A stretch of DNA of 64,000 nucleotides from Dendrocalamus latiflorus. Lineage: Eukaryota > Streptophyta > Magnoliopsida > Poales > Poaceae. Positions 36,326 to 46,599 of the stretch are shown here, piece after piece. The notes beneath the pieces were generated by a model. It made no database searches, was not told the origin of the DNA, and worked only from the letters and a program-made list of their open reading frames with translations. Each line of letters opens with the position of its first letter. Positions within the stretch are counted from its first letter, which is position 1. The stretch lies in assembly GCA_017311315.1 (NCBI GenBank), contig CM029627.1, positions 53,186,527-53,250,526 on the forward strand. Direction: 5' to 3'. Position numbers and translations under genes: made by a program.

Positions 36326-36671
36326 CAAAATTCAAGTCAATTTTAATACAAAAGTGCAAAAAAAGACATTCCAGATTCTTCGGTGAGCAGCTGACATAGC
36401 CGACTTCTTCGGTGAGCGACTATGCATCTGCTTCTTCCCACTCCTTCTCTTCATCTCTGGTCTCCGGATCACGTACGCCAGTAGCGATGATTCATCTAAC
36501 TAAATCATCGCTACTGGCGTACGTGATCCAGAGATCAGAGATGAAGAGAAGGAGTGGGAAGAAGCAGATGGATAGTCGCTCACCGAAGAAGTCGGCTATA
36601 TCGGCTGCTCACCGAAGAATCTGGGAATTTGTTTTTTTTGAACTTCTGTACTAAAATTTCCTTGAATTTTG
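36326..36671. repeat. Near-perfect foldback, arms about 168 bp, 10-base loop
   Basis: Bases 36326-36492 and 36503-36671 are inverted copies with only scattered mismatches; the inner 120 bases are nearly identical (for example GCGTACGTGATCC and GTGGGAAGAAGCAGAT). The loop is about 36493-36502. It lies directly upstream of the TnpA/Ulp1 start (36161), inside the CACTA. RNA from it would form a long hairpin. No target duplication was recognised around it, so it may be an internal feature of the element rather than a MITE. Confidence 0.92.
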
Positions 36672-37019
36672 TAATACTATTACTACACGGTCTCTAAACA
36701 AAGTGCCTATCCTAGCACCTACTTTAGTTGCTAAAACTATAAACCAAATAGCAAAGTCCCTAAACAAAGGTCTATGAAGCAAATGACACAAACTAGTGTA
36801 TCCGGTTCATTGAACGGGAACACTATAGTATGTCACTTGCTTCATTTGCTGTTTTTTGTCTAGATACATGGAGCATTTGGGTGGAAGAGATCAGGAGAGG
36901 AGTAGAGGGAAGGGGGAGAAGGGAGGAGAGGAGTAGAGGGAAGGGGGACCCAAATGATTTCAAACTATATACTATGTACTATATACTATATACTATATAC
37001 TAACACAACAAGCAATGTA

Positions 37020-37400
37020 ATATGTACCAATGTAAACTAAGTAACTGCAGTAAACAATGTACCAATGTAGTATGTACCAAATAGCAAACTAATTAAGCTA
37101 CTGCAGTAAACAATGTAACAATGTAATATGTACCAAATAGCAAACTAATTAAGCTACTGCAGTAAACAATGTACCAATGTAATATGTACCAAGCATCAAG
37201 CATCAACCCTAAACACTAACAGTAAGCATGAAGCATCAACCCTAAATATGTACTAAGCAACTAACCATAACAGTATGAAGCATCAAGCATCAACCCTAAA
37301 CACTAACAGTAAGCAAGAAGCATCAACCCTAAATATGTACTAAGCAACTAACCATAACAGTATGAAGCATCAAGCATCAACCCTAAACACTAACAGTAAC
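37020..37400. repeat. Short tandem repeats in the CACTA interior
   Basis: About three copies of a 56-bp unit (GTACCAAATAGCAAACTAAT...) at 37020-37190, then repeated pieces of AAGCATCAACCCTAAA, ACTAACAGTAAGC and ACTAAGCAACTAACCATAAC to 37400. Non-coding. Confidence 0.75.
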
Positions 37401-37449
37401 CATGAAGCTCGGGGAGGGATTTGATGACCTTACGGTTTTGGTGACCTTA

Positions 37450-37775
37450 GGGACGCAGGAGGAGGAGGCGGCGGCGACGGAGGAGGAGGAGGAGGAGGCG
37501 GCGACGACGACGGAGGAGGAGGAGGCGACGGGCTCGGGGAGGCGACGGAGGAGGAGGAGGCGGCGACGCAGGAGGAGGCGGCGGCGACGGAGGAGGAGGA
37601 GGCGACGGGCTCGGGGAGGCGGCGACGGAGGAGGAGGCGACGGGCTCGGGGAGGCGGCGACGGAGGAGGAGGAGGCTGCGGCGACGTCTTCGTCCGGGGA
37701 GGCGGCCGGCGAGGGCTGGGGGAGGCAGCCGGCGAGGGCTCGGGGAGGCGGCGGCGACGACGGGCTCGGGATTTA
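37450..37775 (+). repeat. GGA/GGCGAC-rich low-complexity block
   Basis: Purine-rich GGAGGAGGAGGCGGCGACG repeats, open in several frames on both strands because of the repetition. No protein family. Likely a microsatellite in the leader region between the two CACTA genes. Confidence 0.8.
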
Positions 37776-37837
37776 GATCTAATCGAATAACTGCAGCGCA
37801 CACGGAAAACCCTAGCGAGAGGGTATATGTAGGAAGA

Positions 37838-38006
37838 TTATCACAGACGGTTCTAAACTTAGAACCGTCTGTGATAACATATCACAGACGGTTTTGAGTT
37901 AAAAACCATCTGTGATAGTTTACTATCACAGACGGTTCTAAACTTAGAACCGTCTGTGATATGTTATCACAGACTGTTCTAAATTTAGAACCGTCTGTGA
38001 TAAGCC
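37838..38006. repeat. Internal cluster of the CACTA subterminal repeat
   Basis: Six to eight copies of TATCACAGACGGTT and AACCGTCTGTGATA in paired inverted arrangement, 5 kb from the nearer end of the element. No CACTA terminus is attached to them. With 42238-42366 they bracket the TNP2 gene. Confidence 0.9.
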
Positions 38007-38144
38007 TTTGCCGGTTGTTGCAATTAAGACAACACCAATAACTACACAGCTGCAATCATATCAACTACCAAACAGCTGCATTCATATACAACACCAACCA
38101 GCTGCATTCACACAGTGTATTTCTTGATACATTTTGTCATTCTC

Positions 38145-38560
38145 AAATACATCACACATATACATTTTCACATATACATCTCAAAATTGACTACATCACA
38201 CATTTTCACATATACATCTCAAAATTGACTACATCACACATTTTCACATATACATCTCAAAATTGACTACATCACACATTTTCACATAGACATCTCAAAA
38301 TTGACTACATCACACATTTTCACATAGACATCTCAAAATTGACTGCATCACACATTTTCACATATACATCTCAAAATTGACTACATCACACATTTCCACA
38401 TATAAATCTCAAAATTGACTACATCACACATTTTCACATATACATCTCAAAATTGACTACATCACACATTTCCACATATACATCTCAAAATTGACTACAT
38501 CACACATTTTCACATATACATCTCAAAATTGTCACACATTTTCACATATACATTCTTATT
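38145..38560. repeat. 38-bp tandem repeat, about ten copies, after the TNP2 stop
   Basis: The unit is CACATTTTCACATATACATC followed by TCAAAATTGACTACATCA, repeated with few changes up to the TNP2 stop codon at 38556. It would lie in the TNP2 3' untranslated region. Confidence 0.9.
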
Positions 38561-41500
38561 GTACTTGCTTATTTCCTTTAAAAATTAGCCCTTCATCATG
38601 ATCAATGCGTACGTAACTAGTTTCGTCACGTTGTTCATCGTCGACCCTTATGCCATTTCCAAAAGGAGGTAACTCGTCAAATTGATTGTATTCCTCCTCG
38701 TCCACTACATTCTCCACTCCGACAATTCTCCTTTTTCCATGAAGAACTACATGGCGTTTCTTATTTGCCGGGTCGGTTACATAGAAAACTTGAACAACTT
38801 GATTGGCGAGTACGAATGGTTCATCTTTGTACCCGACACGTTGGAGGTCCACGGTCGTGACACCGTACTTGTCAACCTTCACCTGTGGGAAATGCACCCA
38901 ACGGCAGCGAAATAAGGGGATCTTGAAAACCACATAGTCGAGCTCCCAAATCTCTTCTATGAAGCCATAGTACGAGTTTCTCGACCCATCGGTACTGAAT
39001 GCATCTATGCGGACACCGCTGTTCTGGTTAGTGCTCTTGACATCCTGAGACTGCGTATAGAATGTGTACCCATTTATGTCATATCCTTGCCATGTCACAA
39101 CTGTAAATGTCGGCCCTTTTGCCAACCATGTCAGCGTCTCACTCGGCGAGCTCCTAGCGATTTGCTCCTTCAACCATTGGTTGAACCGACGGTTGTGTTG
39201 CCTCATGATCCAAACATCCGGCCGCTCCAGATTCTGTTGCCGAAGCACACCCTTGTGCTGGTCCACATAAGGCGCCACTTCAGTCATGTGTTGCAACACC
39301 GTGAAATGGGCTTGAGTATACATGTCCATATCTGGAGTGATTGCTTTCCTTCCGATAGTTCCGAGACCCTTCAGCCTCCCCTCGTGACGAGATTGAGGGA
39401 CACCTATCGGCTGAATCTGAGCCATATAATCGACACAAAACTCAATGACCTCTTCGCTTGCATAACCTTCGACGATGCTACCCTCCGGCCGAGAACGATT
39501 CTGTACGTAGGACTTGAGAATTCCCATGAACCTCTCAAATGGGTACATGCTACGTAGGAATACGGGCCCGCACATTTTTATCTCCCACACAACGTGAACA
39601 ATGAGATGGACCATGATATCGAAAAACGAAGGAGGGAAATACATTTCAAGGTGACATAGAGTCATCACCACCTCGTCTTGCAGAGCATCTAGTCCTTCGG
39701 GATCGATGACCTTTTGAGCAATTGTGTTAAAGAAATAACATAGCCTCATGATTGTCTCTCGGACTTTGATCGGCAAAATATTTCTAATTGCAATAGGGAG
39801 CATCTGTGTCATCAGCACATGACAATCATGAGACTTCATGCCATTTAACTTCAAATCTTGCATCGAAACAAGTTTCTTCACGTTGCCGGAGTAACCAGAC
39901 GGAACTTTGACACCATGCAAGCACTGGCACAGTTCTGTTTTCTCAGCCTTGGACAGAGTGTAACACGCAGGGGGAAGGTACGTTCGTGCATTATCAGTGC
40001 ATGTCGGTGCTAACTCAGGCCTGATGTGCATATCAGCCAAGTCAAGCCGTGCGTTGACGCTGTCCTTTGTTTTATCACGGATGTTCAGTAAGAGACCAAT
40101 CAAGCTGTCGCACACATTCTTTTCTACGTGCATGACGTCGATGCAGTGCCGAACATCTAGGTACTCCCAATAAGGTAAGTCCCAAAATATTAATCTCTTC
40201 TTCCAGGTGTTCTTCTCATGAGCCCTCAATTTACGTCCCTTTCCGAGGACAACATCTAAATCCTTAACCATATCATAAACCTCGCGTCCCCTTAAATGCC
40301 TTGGAGCTGAACCGTCTTCCTTCTCTCCGTCAAATTGTTTCTTCATCTTGCGGTATGGGTGAGCCCTCCGAAGGAACCGGCGGTGACGCATGTAGACAGT
40401 TTTGCGTGAGTGTCTCAGCCACACACTCTCGGTACCATCTAAACAGTGAGTACAAGCTTTGGCACCTTTTATACTATGGCCCGATAGGTTACCAAGGGCA
40501 GGATAATCATTTATGGTGCAGAACAATAAGGAGCGCAGAGTGAAGTTCTCTCGTTTGTATGCATCCCATACCTGTACCCCTTCGTTCCACAGTACTTTTA
40601 GATCTTCCACCAACGGTGCTAGGAACACATCGATATCATTCCCAGGTTGTTTTGGCCCTTGGATAAGTATCGACAGCAAAATGTACTTTCGCTTCATACA
40701 CAACCAAGGAGGAAGGTTATAGATGCAGAGAGTCACGGGCCATGTGCTATGTCGGCTGCTCATGCTACTGAATGGATTCATTCCATCTGTACTCAGTCCA
40801 AACCTTATATTCCTTGGTTCTGCACCGAAGTCTGCAAAACTCCTATCGATGTTTCTCCACTGCGCGGAATCAGCAAGGTGTCTTAGCATTCCATCCTTCT
40901 TGCGCTCCTCCGAGTGCCAACGCAGCAGTTTTGCCTCCTTTGGATTTGCATAAAACCTTTTCAAACGGGGAATTATAGGAAAATACCATGCCACCTTAGC
41001 AGGAGGTCCTTTCTTCGCCTCTGTTCCCTCGCCATCATCTGATTGATTGTTACGTTTGTATCGGGATGTGTTGCACACCGGACATACATGCATGTTTGCA
41101 TACTCTTTACGGTAGAGGATACAGTCGTTCGGGCATGCATGTATTCTTTCTACTTCCATTCCCAACGGACAAAGAACCTTCTTGGCTTTATACGTGGTTT
41201 TAGGCAACTCATTTCCCTCCGGAAGCATGTCCGCTAAAAGACCTAGCAGCGCCGTGAAACTCTTGTCGGACCAACCGTTGCTTGCCTTCAATTTCAACAG
41301 TTCAAGCACGCCCGACAACCTCGTGTACTTGCAGCCCGAGTACAAAGGTTTCTCTGAGTCCTCCATCAAGCCACGGAATTTAACATACTCTCTCTCATCA
41401 TAGTTCTCTTCTACATCGCGAAGCATCTGATCCAGATTATCATCGTGCAACCTATCCGAATCCGAGCCACAATCGACATCAGCCGGCGGCATGTCATTCA

Positions 41501-41798
41501 CTTCACCTGCGATGTCATCCGGGGGCATATCATTCACTTCACCGGCGATGTCATCCGGCGGCATATGATCATTCACTTCGCCATGACTGGTCCAACACGT
41601 ATAATCCTTTTTGAAACCCCTCCGAATCAAGTGCGCTTCAATTTGCCCTCGGTTCTTAAACATCTTCAAATTCTCGCAGTCAGTGCATGGACAGCACATA
41701 TATTCCACCCCCTTATTCAACATATCCTCCTCGGCGGCTCTTATAAAAGCAGAAACGCCATTAATGTACTCTTCACTCACACGGCTCGCGGCATACAT
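38556..41798 (-). CDS. TNP2: TNP2-type CACTA transposase, 1080 aa, uninterrupted
   Basis: A single open frame runs from ATG 41798 to the stop at 38556. Domain order matches grass TNP2 proteins: an N-terminal transposase-associated zinc domain (residues about 5-75, MCCPCTDCENL), an acidic linker with a repeated DMPPDDIAGEVN unit, the transposase core (about 190-600) with CPVCNTSRY, STDGMNPFSS and NDYPALGNLSGHS, a DUF4218-like region (about 640-800, FERFMGILKSYVQNRSRPEGS) and a DUF4216-like C-terminal region (about 930-1030, FKIPLFRCRWV). It would cut the element out at its CACTA ends. The full length and absence of stops are notable, since most genomic copies are broken. It is transcribed in the same direction as the TnpA/Ulp1 gene. 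Confidence 0.95.
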   Translation of the reverse strand: MYAASRVSEEYINGVSAFIRAAEEDMLNKGVEYMCCPCTDCENLKMFKNRGQIEAHLIRRGFKKDYTCWTSHGEVNDHMPPDDIAGEVNDMPPDDIAGEVNDMPPADVDCGSDSDRLHDDNLDQMLRDVEENYDEREYVKFRGLMEDSEKPLYSGCKYTRLSGVLELLKLKASNGWSDKSFTALLGLLADMLPEGNELPKTTYKAKKVLCPLGMEVERIHACPNDCILYRKEYANMHVCPVCNTSRYKRNNQSDDGEGTEAKKGPPAKVAWYFPIIPRLKRFYANPKEAKLLRWHSEERKKDGMLRHLADSAQWRNIDRSFADFGAEPRNIRFGLSTDGMNPFSSMSSRHSTWPVTLCIYNLPPWLCMKRKYILLSILIQGPKQPGNDIDVFLAPLVEDLKVLWNEGVQVWDAYKRENFTLRSLLFCTINDYPALGNLSGHSIKGAKACTHCLDGTESVWLRHSRKTVYMRHRRFLRRAHPYRKMKKQFDGEKEDGSAPRHLRGREVYDMVKDLDVVLGKGRKLRAHEKNTWKKRLIFWDLPYWEYLDVRHCIDVMHVEKNVCDSLIGLLLNIRDKTKDSVNARLDLADMHIRPELAPTCTDNARTYLPPACYTLSKAEKTELCQCLHGVKVPSGYSGNVKKLVSMQDLKLNGMKSHDCHVLMTQMLPIAIRNILPIKVRETIMRLCYFFNTIAQKVIDPEGLDALQDEVVMTLCHLEMYFPPSFFDIMVHLIVHVVWEIKMCGPVFLRSMYPFERFMGILKSYVQNRSRPEGSIVEGYASEEVIEFCVDYMAQIQPIGVPQSRHEGRLKGLGTIGRKAITPDMDMYTQAHFTVLQHMTEVAPYVDQHKGVLRQQNLERPDVWIMRQHNRRFNQWLKEQIARSSPSETLTWLAKGPTFTVVTWQGYDINGYTFYTQSQDVKSTNQNSGVRIDAFSTDGSRNSYYGFIEEIWELDYVVFKIPLFRCRWVHFPQVKVDKYGVTTVDLQRVGYKDEPFVLANQVVQVFYVTDPANKKRHVVLHGKRRIVGVENVVDEEEYNQFDELPPFGNGIRVDDEQRDETSYVRIDHDEGLIFKGNKQVQ

Positions 41799-42237
41799 CC
41801 AACTTCGGTCCTACGTTACGTACATATATAACAACTTAGTATTAAAATCTAGAATAAGTAATTATAACTACATATATACCGGCTACATTTATTATATTGA
41901 GACTTAATTTCCTAGCTCAATTCATATTACAAACACAATAGCTATTATATAACCAACAATTTTGCAAATTAATTAACCATCTTCAATAACCACTCATGGA
42001 TTACTTACACCTAAATTGTAATACAATTAAAAATAAATAAATTTCATTACTAACCATATCTACAGCAACCAGGAAAGTCTGAATCTTAATTCAAAGCTCA
42101 ATCTCTGCCTCTTCCCACCAAATTAACTGGCCTGAAATCGCTCCAGCTTCCTCCCGAGTGAAAAAGTGCGCAGCAGTGGCTAGATCTGGATCGAAATGAA
42201 GACGATGCGGTCTGAGCAGCGCAATAAATGCCTTTGT

Positions 42238-42366
42238 CATTATCACAGACGGTTTTTAACTAAAAACCGTCTGTGATAATAAATTATCACAAACGGTTTT
42301 TTATTAAAAACCGTCTGTGATAAATTATCACAGACGGTTTTTTATAAAAAACCGTCTGTGATAAGC
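42238..42366. repeat. Second internal cluster of the subterminal repeat, upstream of TNP2
   Basis: Six motif copies in three inverted pairs (ATCACAGACGGTTTTT / AAAACCGTCTGTGAT), about 440 bases upstream of the TNP2 ATG. A position next to the transposase promoter is suggestive of regulation by the TnpA-type protein. Confidence 0.9.
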
Positions 42367-42576
42367 TTCATACCAGAACGCTTCGCGCGTGTTTCGATGC
42401 CAGAACGCTTCGTGTTTCGATCGTCTAATTAACGTCTCTCGATCATTATACGAAGCGTCTATATCATTCATGTTTGGGTATACGAACCGTTTGTGCTAAA
42501 GGTTAAATATGCGCTCCTAATCCAGGTCTCTAGCTAGCTTCTATGTACGTACAATACAATATACAATTAATACAAC

Positions 42577-43134
42577 ATGGCTTCTACTACTGTTCTTGTG
42601 ATCATCTCCTTCCTCTCATCTGTTCATCACGAATTGTTCGGCCGGAACCTTACACAGGCGGCCAGCAATTTGCATCTGGAGCAGCTTCTCCGCACCCGCC
42701 CTGCTCTCCTTCCCCGACTTTCTTGCATCCGTCAGCTTGACCTGATCCTCCACCGTCGACGGAGGCGTCTCGCTGCCGCTCAAGAAAGGGAAACAGCCCT
42801 CACCCTGGTTCTTCTCCACAATGTGCGCAATGCGGAAGAAGCTCTACACGCATTGCAGAGACTGATGGATAGCCTTGCCGATCAAGCAGAAACGGCAGAT
42901 TCTGAGGAATCTTTTCATGCTATCCTGTACGACATTATGGATGCTGCTGATCATTTGCCCAGGCTGCACGAGGAAGTGCTGAGGACAAGGGCAATCTTAA
43001 CGGCGTTCGAGAATTTAGCGGCTGATCCTCCAAGTCCCCAAGTGGAAGAAGAAGCTTACGAAGCCCAAAAGAATACAATCTGGGAAACTCTTTACCTGTG
43101 CGACTTTTGTAATAAATTTGCCTCTAATTGAAAT
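42577..43134 (+). CDS. Hypothetical protein, 184 aa, inside the CACTA on the opposite strand
   Basis: An intact ORF from ATG 42577 to a TGA, between two subterminal-repeat arrays near the right end of the CACTA and opposite in direction to both transposase genes. The first 15 residues include TTVLVIISFLSSV, long enough for a signal peptide or membrane anchor. The rest is rich in Leu, Ala, Glu and Arg and looks helical, with an Arg-rich run (RRRRR) near residue 60 and an acidic middle (about 105-125). I do not recognise a family. AATAAATTTGCC after the stop could supply a polyadenylation signal. It may be a captured host gene, an accessory protein of the element, or an open frame by chance; length, codon balance and lack of repeats favour a real gene. 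Confidence 0.5.
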
Positions 43135-43254
43135 TAATAAATTTGCCTTTAATTTGTGACCTCTTGTCTCAGTAGTTCTGTAGTTAAGTTATTAGAAGCA
43201 ATGTGTACTTATATATTAACCTCTGATGTAGAATATGACAGACAAAGGGACATC

Positions 43255-43562
43255 ACAGCCGGTTCTTGTGAAAAACCGTCTGTGAACATTCCCAGACGGT
43301 TCTTAACAACAACCGGCTATGATAGTCGACACAACACAGACGGTTTTTAATAAAAAACCGTCTGTGATAATCCCAGATTATCACAGACGGTTTTTAATAA
43401 AAACCGTCTGTGATATTCCAGTATCACAGACGGTTCAGAAGTAAGAACCGTCTGTGATACTCCTTTTTCCCGCCACAAATACCACAGATGGCCTTCAAAT
43501 TAAAACCGTCTGTAATAGTTTACATTACAGACGGTTTCACAAAACCGTCTGTGATTTGCCGT
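43255..43562. repeat. Right subterminal repeat array of the CACTA
   Basis: About ten copies of the ACAGACGGTTTT motif in inverted pairs, somewhat more varied than at the left end, running up to the right terminus. Confidence 0.9.
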
Positions 43563-43588
43563 CTACTATTAGCCTTTCTATAGTAGTG

Positions 43589-44892
43589 ACGTATGATGTT
43601 TGCAAAACTTATCAAGTTGTTGTCACTTTTGGACGATACATTTGATTCATATGGCACCATGGACGAGCTTCCTCAGTTCAGCCAAGCGGTCCAACGGTAA
43701 GGCATCTTGGATTTTCCTTTAAATTCTATTGTTAAACTTGAGGATCCATCAGATGCATGGTCGCTCCAGCTATAAGTTGTTGTATGCATGGTTGTACGTA
43801 TCTCGTTGTATCTTACTATCCTAATATCTCATCAGATCATGCCAATCCTAATCCAATGTAGGATCAAAATTATGTATAATAGTCAAGATCTTATGATTTG
43901 TAGAAAAACGATTTTCCAGGTAAGATCCTATTACGATCATAAGATTAGATCCTATGACCCCGATCCCACCAACATAAAAATGATCCTAGTCCTAATAACA
44001 CCATTGTTGGCTTTATGTGAGTTTTTTCTTCAAATATATCCCGTCTTATAATGCGACTAATCAATAAATTCCTACCTGACTTGTCAATAATATTCCAGGT
44101 GGGACATATATAGAAGGTGCCAGAAACGTAGGAAAGTGCTACGGGTACGTAATGTCCCATCTTTCCAAGACACTGGAAGGATTTGTGGCTGATGGTGCTT
44201 CACCCTTTGGAACTGAATGTATTAAGGACACTGTAAGTAAACATATAGTACTAGCTCCTCAATTATTTGTGTTCACGTGAATTCTTTCATGTTTTGCACA
44301 CCACAATTAGTATATATGTAAATCGTATGTATGAGTCGACCAACGCTCATGCTAATTACCAATAAAATGTAGATAAAGGAGGGGGCCATGTGCATGTTGC
44401 AAGAGGCGATATGGAGGGAAGAGGGGCACGTGCCCCCCGTGCGTGACCATCTCAAGGCTACTATGGTAACCAGCATGTACTGACCACTGGCATTAACGCA
44501 TTTTAAAAGATGATATCCATCCATCCAAGGTTGCTAATTAAGGATTTTAAAACTTCAAAGATGATCATCAACGCATTTTAAAACTTGATAATGTGCAGTG
44601 TGAGAAAGAACGAAGCAACATCGCTACTGCAGTGGACTGCTACGTCAAAGAGCATAAGGTAACGGTGCAGCAAGCCAAGGAGGCGCTACTGTGCGTCGTG
44701 GAGGAGCAGTGGAGGAGCATCAACTAGGAGTTCCTCAGCAAGACGCCCATGATTCCGGCTGCGGTGCTGACACGCGTGGTGAACCTCACGCGCGTTATGG
44801 AATGGATGTACAGGAACCAGGACGGCTACACCCACACCGCAGAAGTGGTAGAATCCATACACAAGCTGCTCAATGAAAGTGTCTACCAGTAA
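43589..44892 (+). pseudogene. Terpene synthase copy TPS-2, right part (rest of exon 4 to exon 7)
   Basis: After the second ACG, exon 4 resumes with the DDTFD metal-site segment and ends at 43696. Exon 5 (44099-44232) has a four-base insertion after GTGGGACATA. Exon 6 (from 44373) has lost its 3' half, including the NSE/DTE site, and carries a TGA in place of the tryptophan codon after MY. Exon 7 (44599-44892) has a TAG in the SIN-EFL segment. Introns match TPS-1. The copy is dead several times over. Confidence 0.92.
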
Positions 44893-45139
44893 TTAATATG
44901 CTTTAACTATTGCTTGCTTGCTAGGGGCAAGTTGCTGGAGATATATGTGTGTACGTGGATATATAGAGCGCACGTGCTAGCTATGTACTATGTGTGTATG
45001 CACGTAGCATGCACACGGGCACGTGTAATAAATAAACCTTGCTTGATGTTGTAAGTGTCAGTGATATTTCGTATCATGGAGATGATCATATCACTTTTAC
45101 GTTTATAAACTATTTGAGTAAAATGATATTCTATTCCTT

Positions 45140-45860
45140 CGATAATTATAATTTATATTGATTGGCAGGTATGTGACTTGTTCGTGAGACTCTTCATTTA
45201 ACTTATGATGTTATTCTAAATAATCACTGGTTTAATATTATTAAGTGGGACGCCTATGATTTATAGACCAACACATGTGTTAATTGATGATCATGTTTCA
45301 TGAATCATAGACGTGAGATATCAAATCGATAAATTAGATACATGTTAGAGAATATAGTGTTGGATTGACTAACCTTGAGACATACTGGAATATTCCTAGG
45401 TGCCACCAGCCGGTCTTAAACAATGTTTATGTGGGGTCGTTTTGACTTGAGACCATTATGATTTCCTATATGCATAATTGTTCACTTAGGGGCTGCCAAC
45501 GCTATTCCATAATTGGATAATCATAAAGGTTGCTGTTGGCGACACGAGTGGCAGAGGAGAGACGGCGGTGGCAACCTCCATGGTGTGGCGGCTGAGGAGT
45601 TTGGCTGATGGCATAGTGATGATCAACAGTCGAGGCAGAGGGTATGATGCGAACAGAGTGGTGCAGAAGCAGCGGAACTCCCACGACGATGGGGTGGCAC
45701 GGGTTTACAGTTTTGTGGCACGTGATTTGGGAGAAAAGTGGCGACTCTTTGAGCCCTACATTGCTACAAAGATGGTCATACTGGACACCTCATCATAGAT
45801 TGTTCCATAGAATCTATTAGTATTAAGCTACAACATAATTATCTGAAACGATTTTACTAG
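45140..45860. other. Downstream flank of TPS-2, no gene seen
   Basis: To about 45260 the sequence parallels the TPS-1 downstream flank. The remainder has only a 76-codon frame (45568-45798) without recognisable similarity. Confidence 0.45.
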
Positions 45861-46250
45861 CGTAACTGTCTATGTTGCAACCGATGGTAAGAACTGTCTA
45901 AGATAACCTACTTATCACGGACAATTTGTACACAAACCGTCTATGGTACATCATAGATAGTTTATAATAAAAAAGTATGTGATTTATGGACTTATCACAC
46001 ATGGTTTTTGTGAAAAGACGTTAGTGATACATCATAGACAACTTTTGTAAACAACCATCTGTGATGACCTACTTATCACAGATGGTTTCTAATGCAAAAC
46101 TGTCTATGATATGTAGACCATCACAGGCAATTTTTTGTATTACCCGTGTGTGTTATGTCAGATATCACAGATATTTATTTTTAGAAACCATCTGTGTTGT
46201 GATTTATCATAGATGATTTTTTGTATTAGCCATCTGTGATAATATTCTTC
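45860..46250. mobile_element. Degenerate CACTA subterminal repeat remnant
   Basis: Eight or more eroded copies of TATCACAGATGGTTT and AACCATCTGTGAT in both orientations, without recognisable termini or coding sequence. They are older than the arrays of the 32416 element, judged by divergence. Confidence 0.65.
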
Positions 46251-46599
46251 TATATATACAGACACTTAGGGAAAAAATCTAACTCACTACTAGCTCCTAT
46301 GCACACTTAGGTTTTCCTCAACACACCAATACCACACCATCAGTAGCCACCAATCTGCACTACCACACCTCCACTACGCCTCCACCAAATCCTACCACAA
46401 AAAGTGTATGAATGAAAAGAAGTATACTTCAAGCATGCCACCATTTACAAAAAAAATGTGTTACGAAAATAAGCATGTTATTATGAAAAGAAGTATGCTT
46501 CAAACATGTCACATGCCTAAGATTCAAATGTGGAGCAATAGGTTGCTTTATGAATCTGCTAGTTCACCTAGATTTAAAATGTTGCTTCACTTTTAGGCT

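Larger units (their letters stand above)
32416..43588 (-). mobile_element. CACTA (En/Spm-type) transposon, 11,173 bp, inserted in exon 4 of TPS-2
   Basis: Ends are CACTACTACAGAAA and, reversed from the right, CACTACTATAGAAA (13 of 14 agree), flanked by ACG on both sides. Subterminal arrays of ACAGACGGTTTT in both orientations fill 32440-32812 and 43255-43562. It codes on the minus strand for a full-length TNP2 transposase (38556-41798) and a TnpA/Ulp1-type gene (33118-36161), plus an unknown ORF on the plus strand. Clean ends, intact target duplication and an uninterrupted TNP2 frame suggest a recent and possibly autonomous element. Confidence 0.95.

Noticed and set aside
36412..36654. 80-codon frame
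   Set aside because: Lies across the foldback; open by chance, no family.
37402..37776. 124-codon Glu/Arg-rich frame
   Set aside because: Encoded wholly by GGA/GGC microsatellite; open on both strands.
38682..41403. Many plus-strand frames opposite TNP2
   Set aside because: Shadows of the transposase coding strand.
45568..45798. 76-codon frame downstream of TPS-2
   Set aside because: No similarity recognised, no promoter or splice context.
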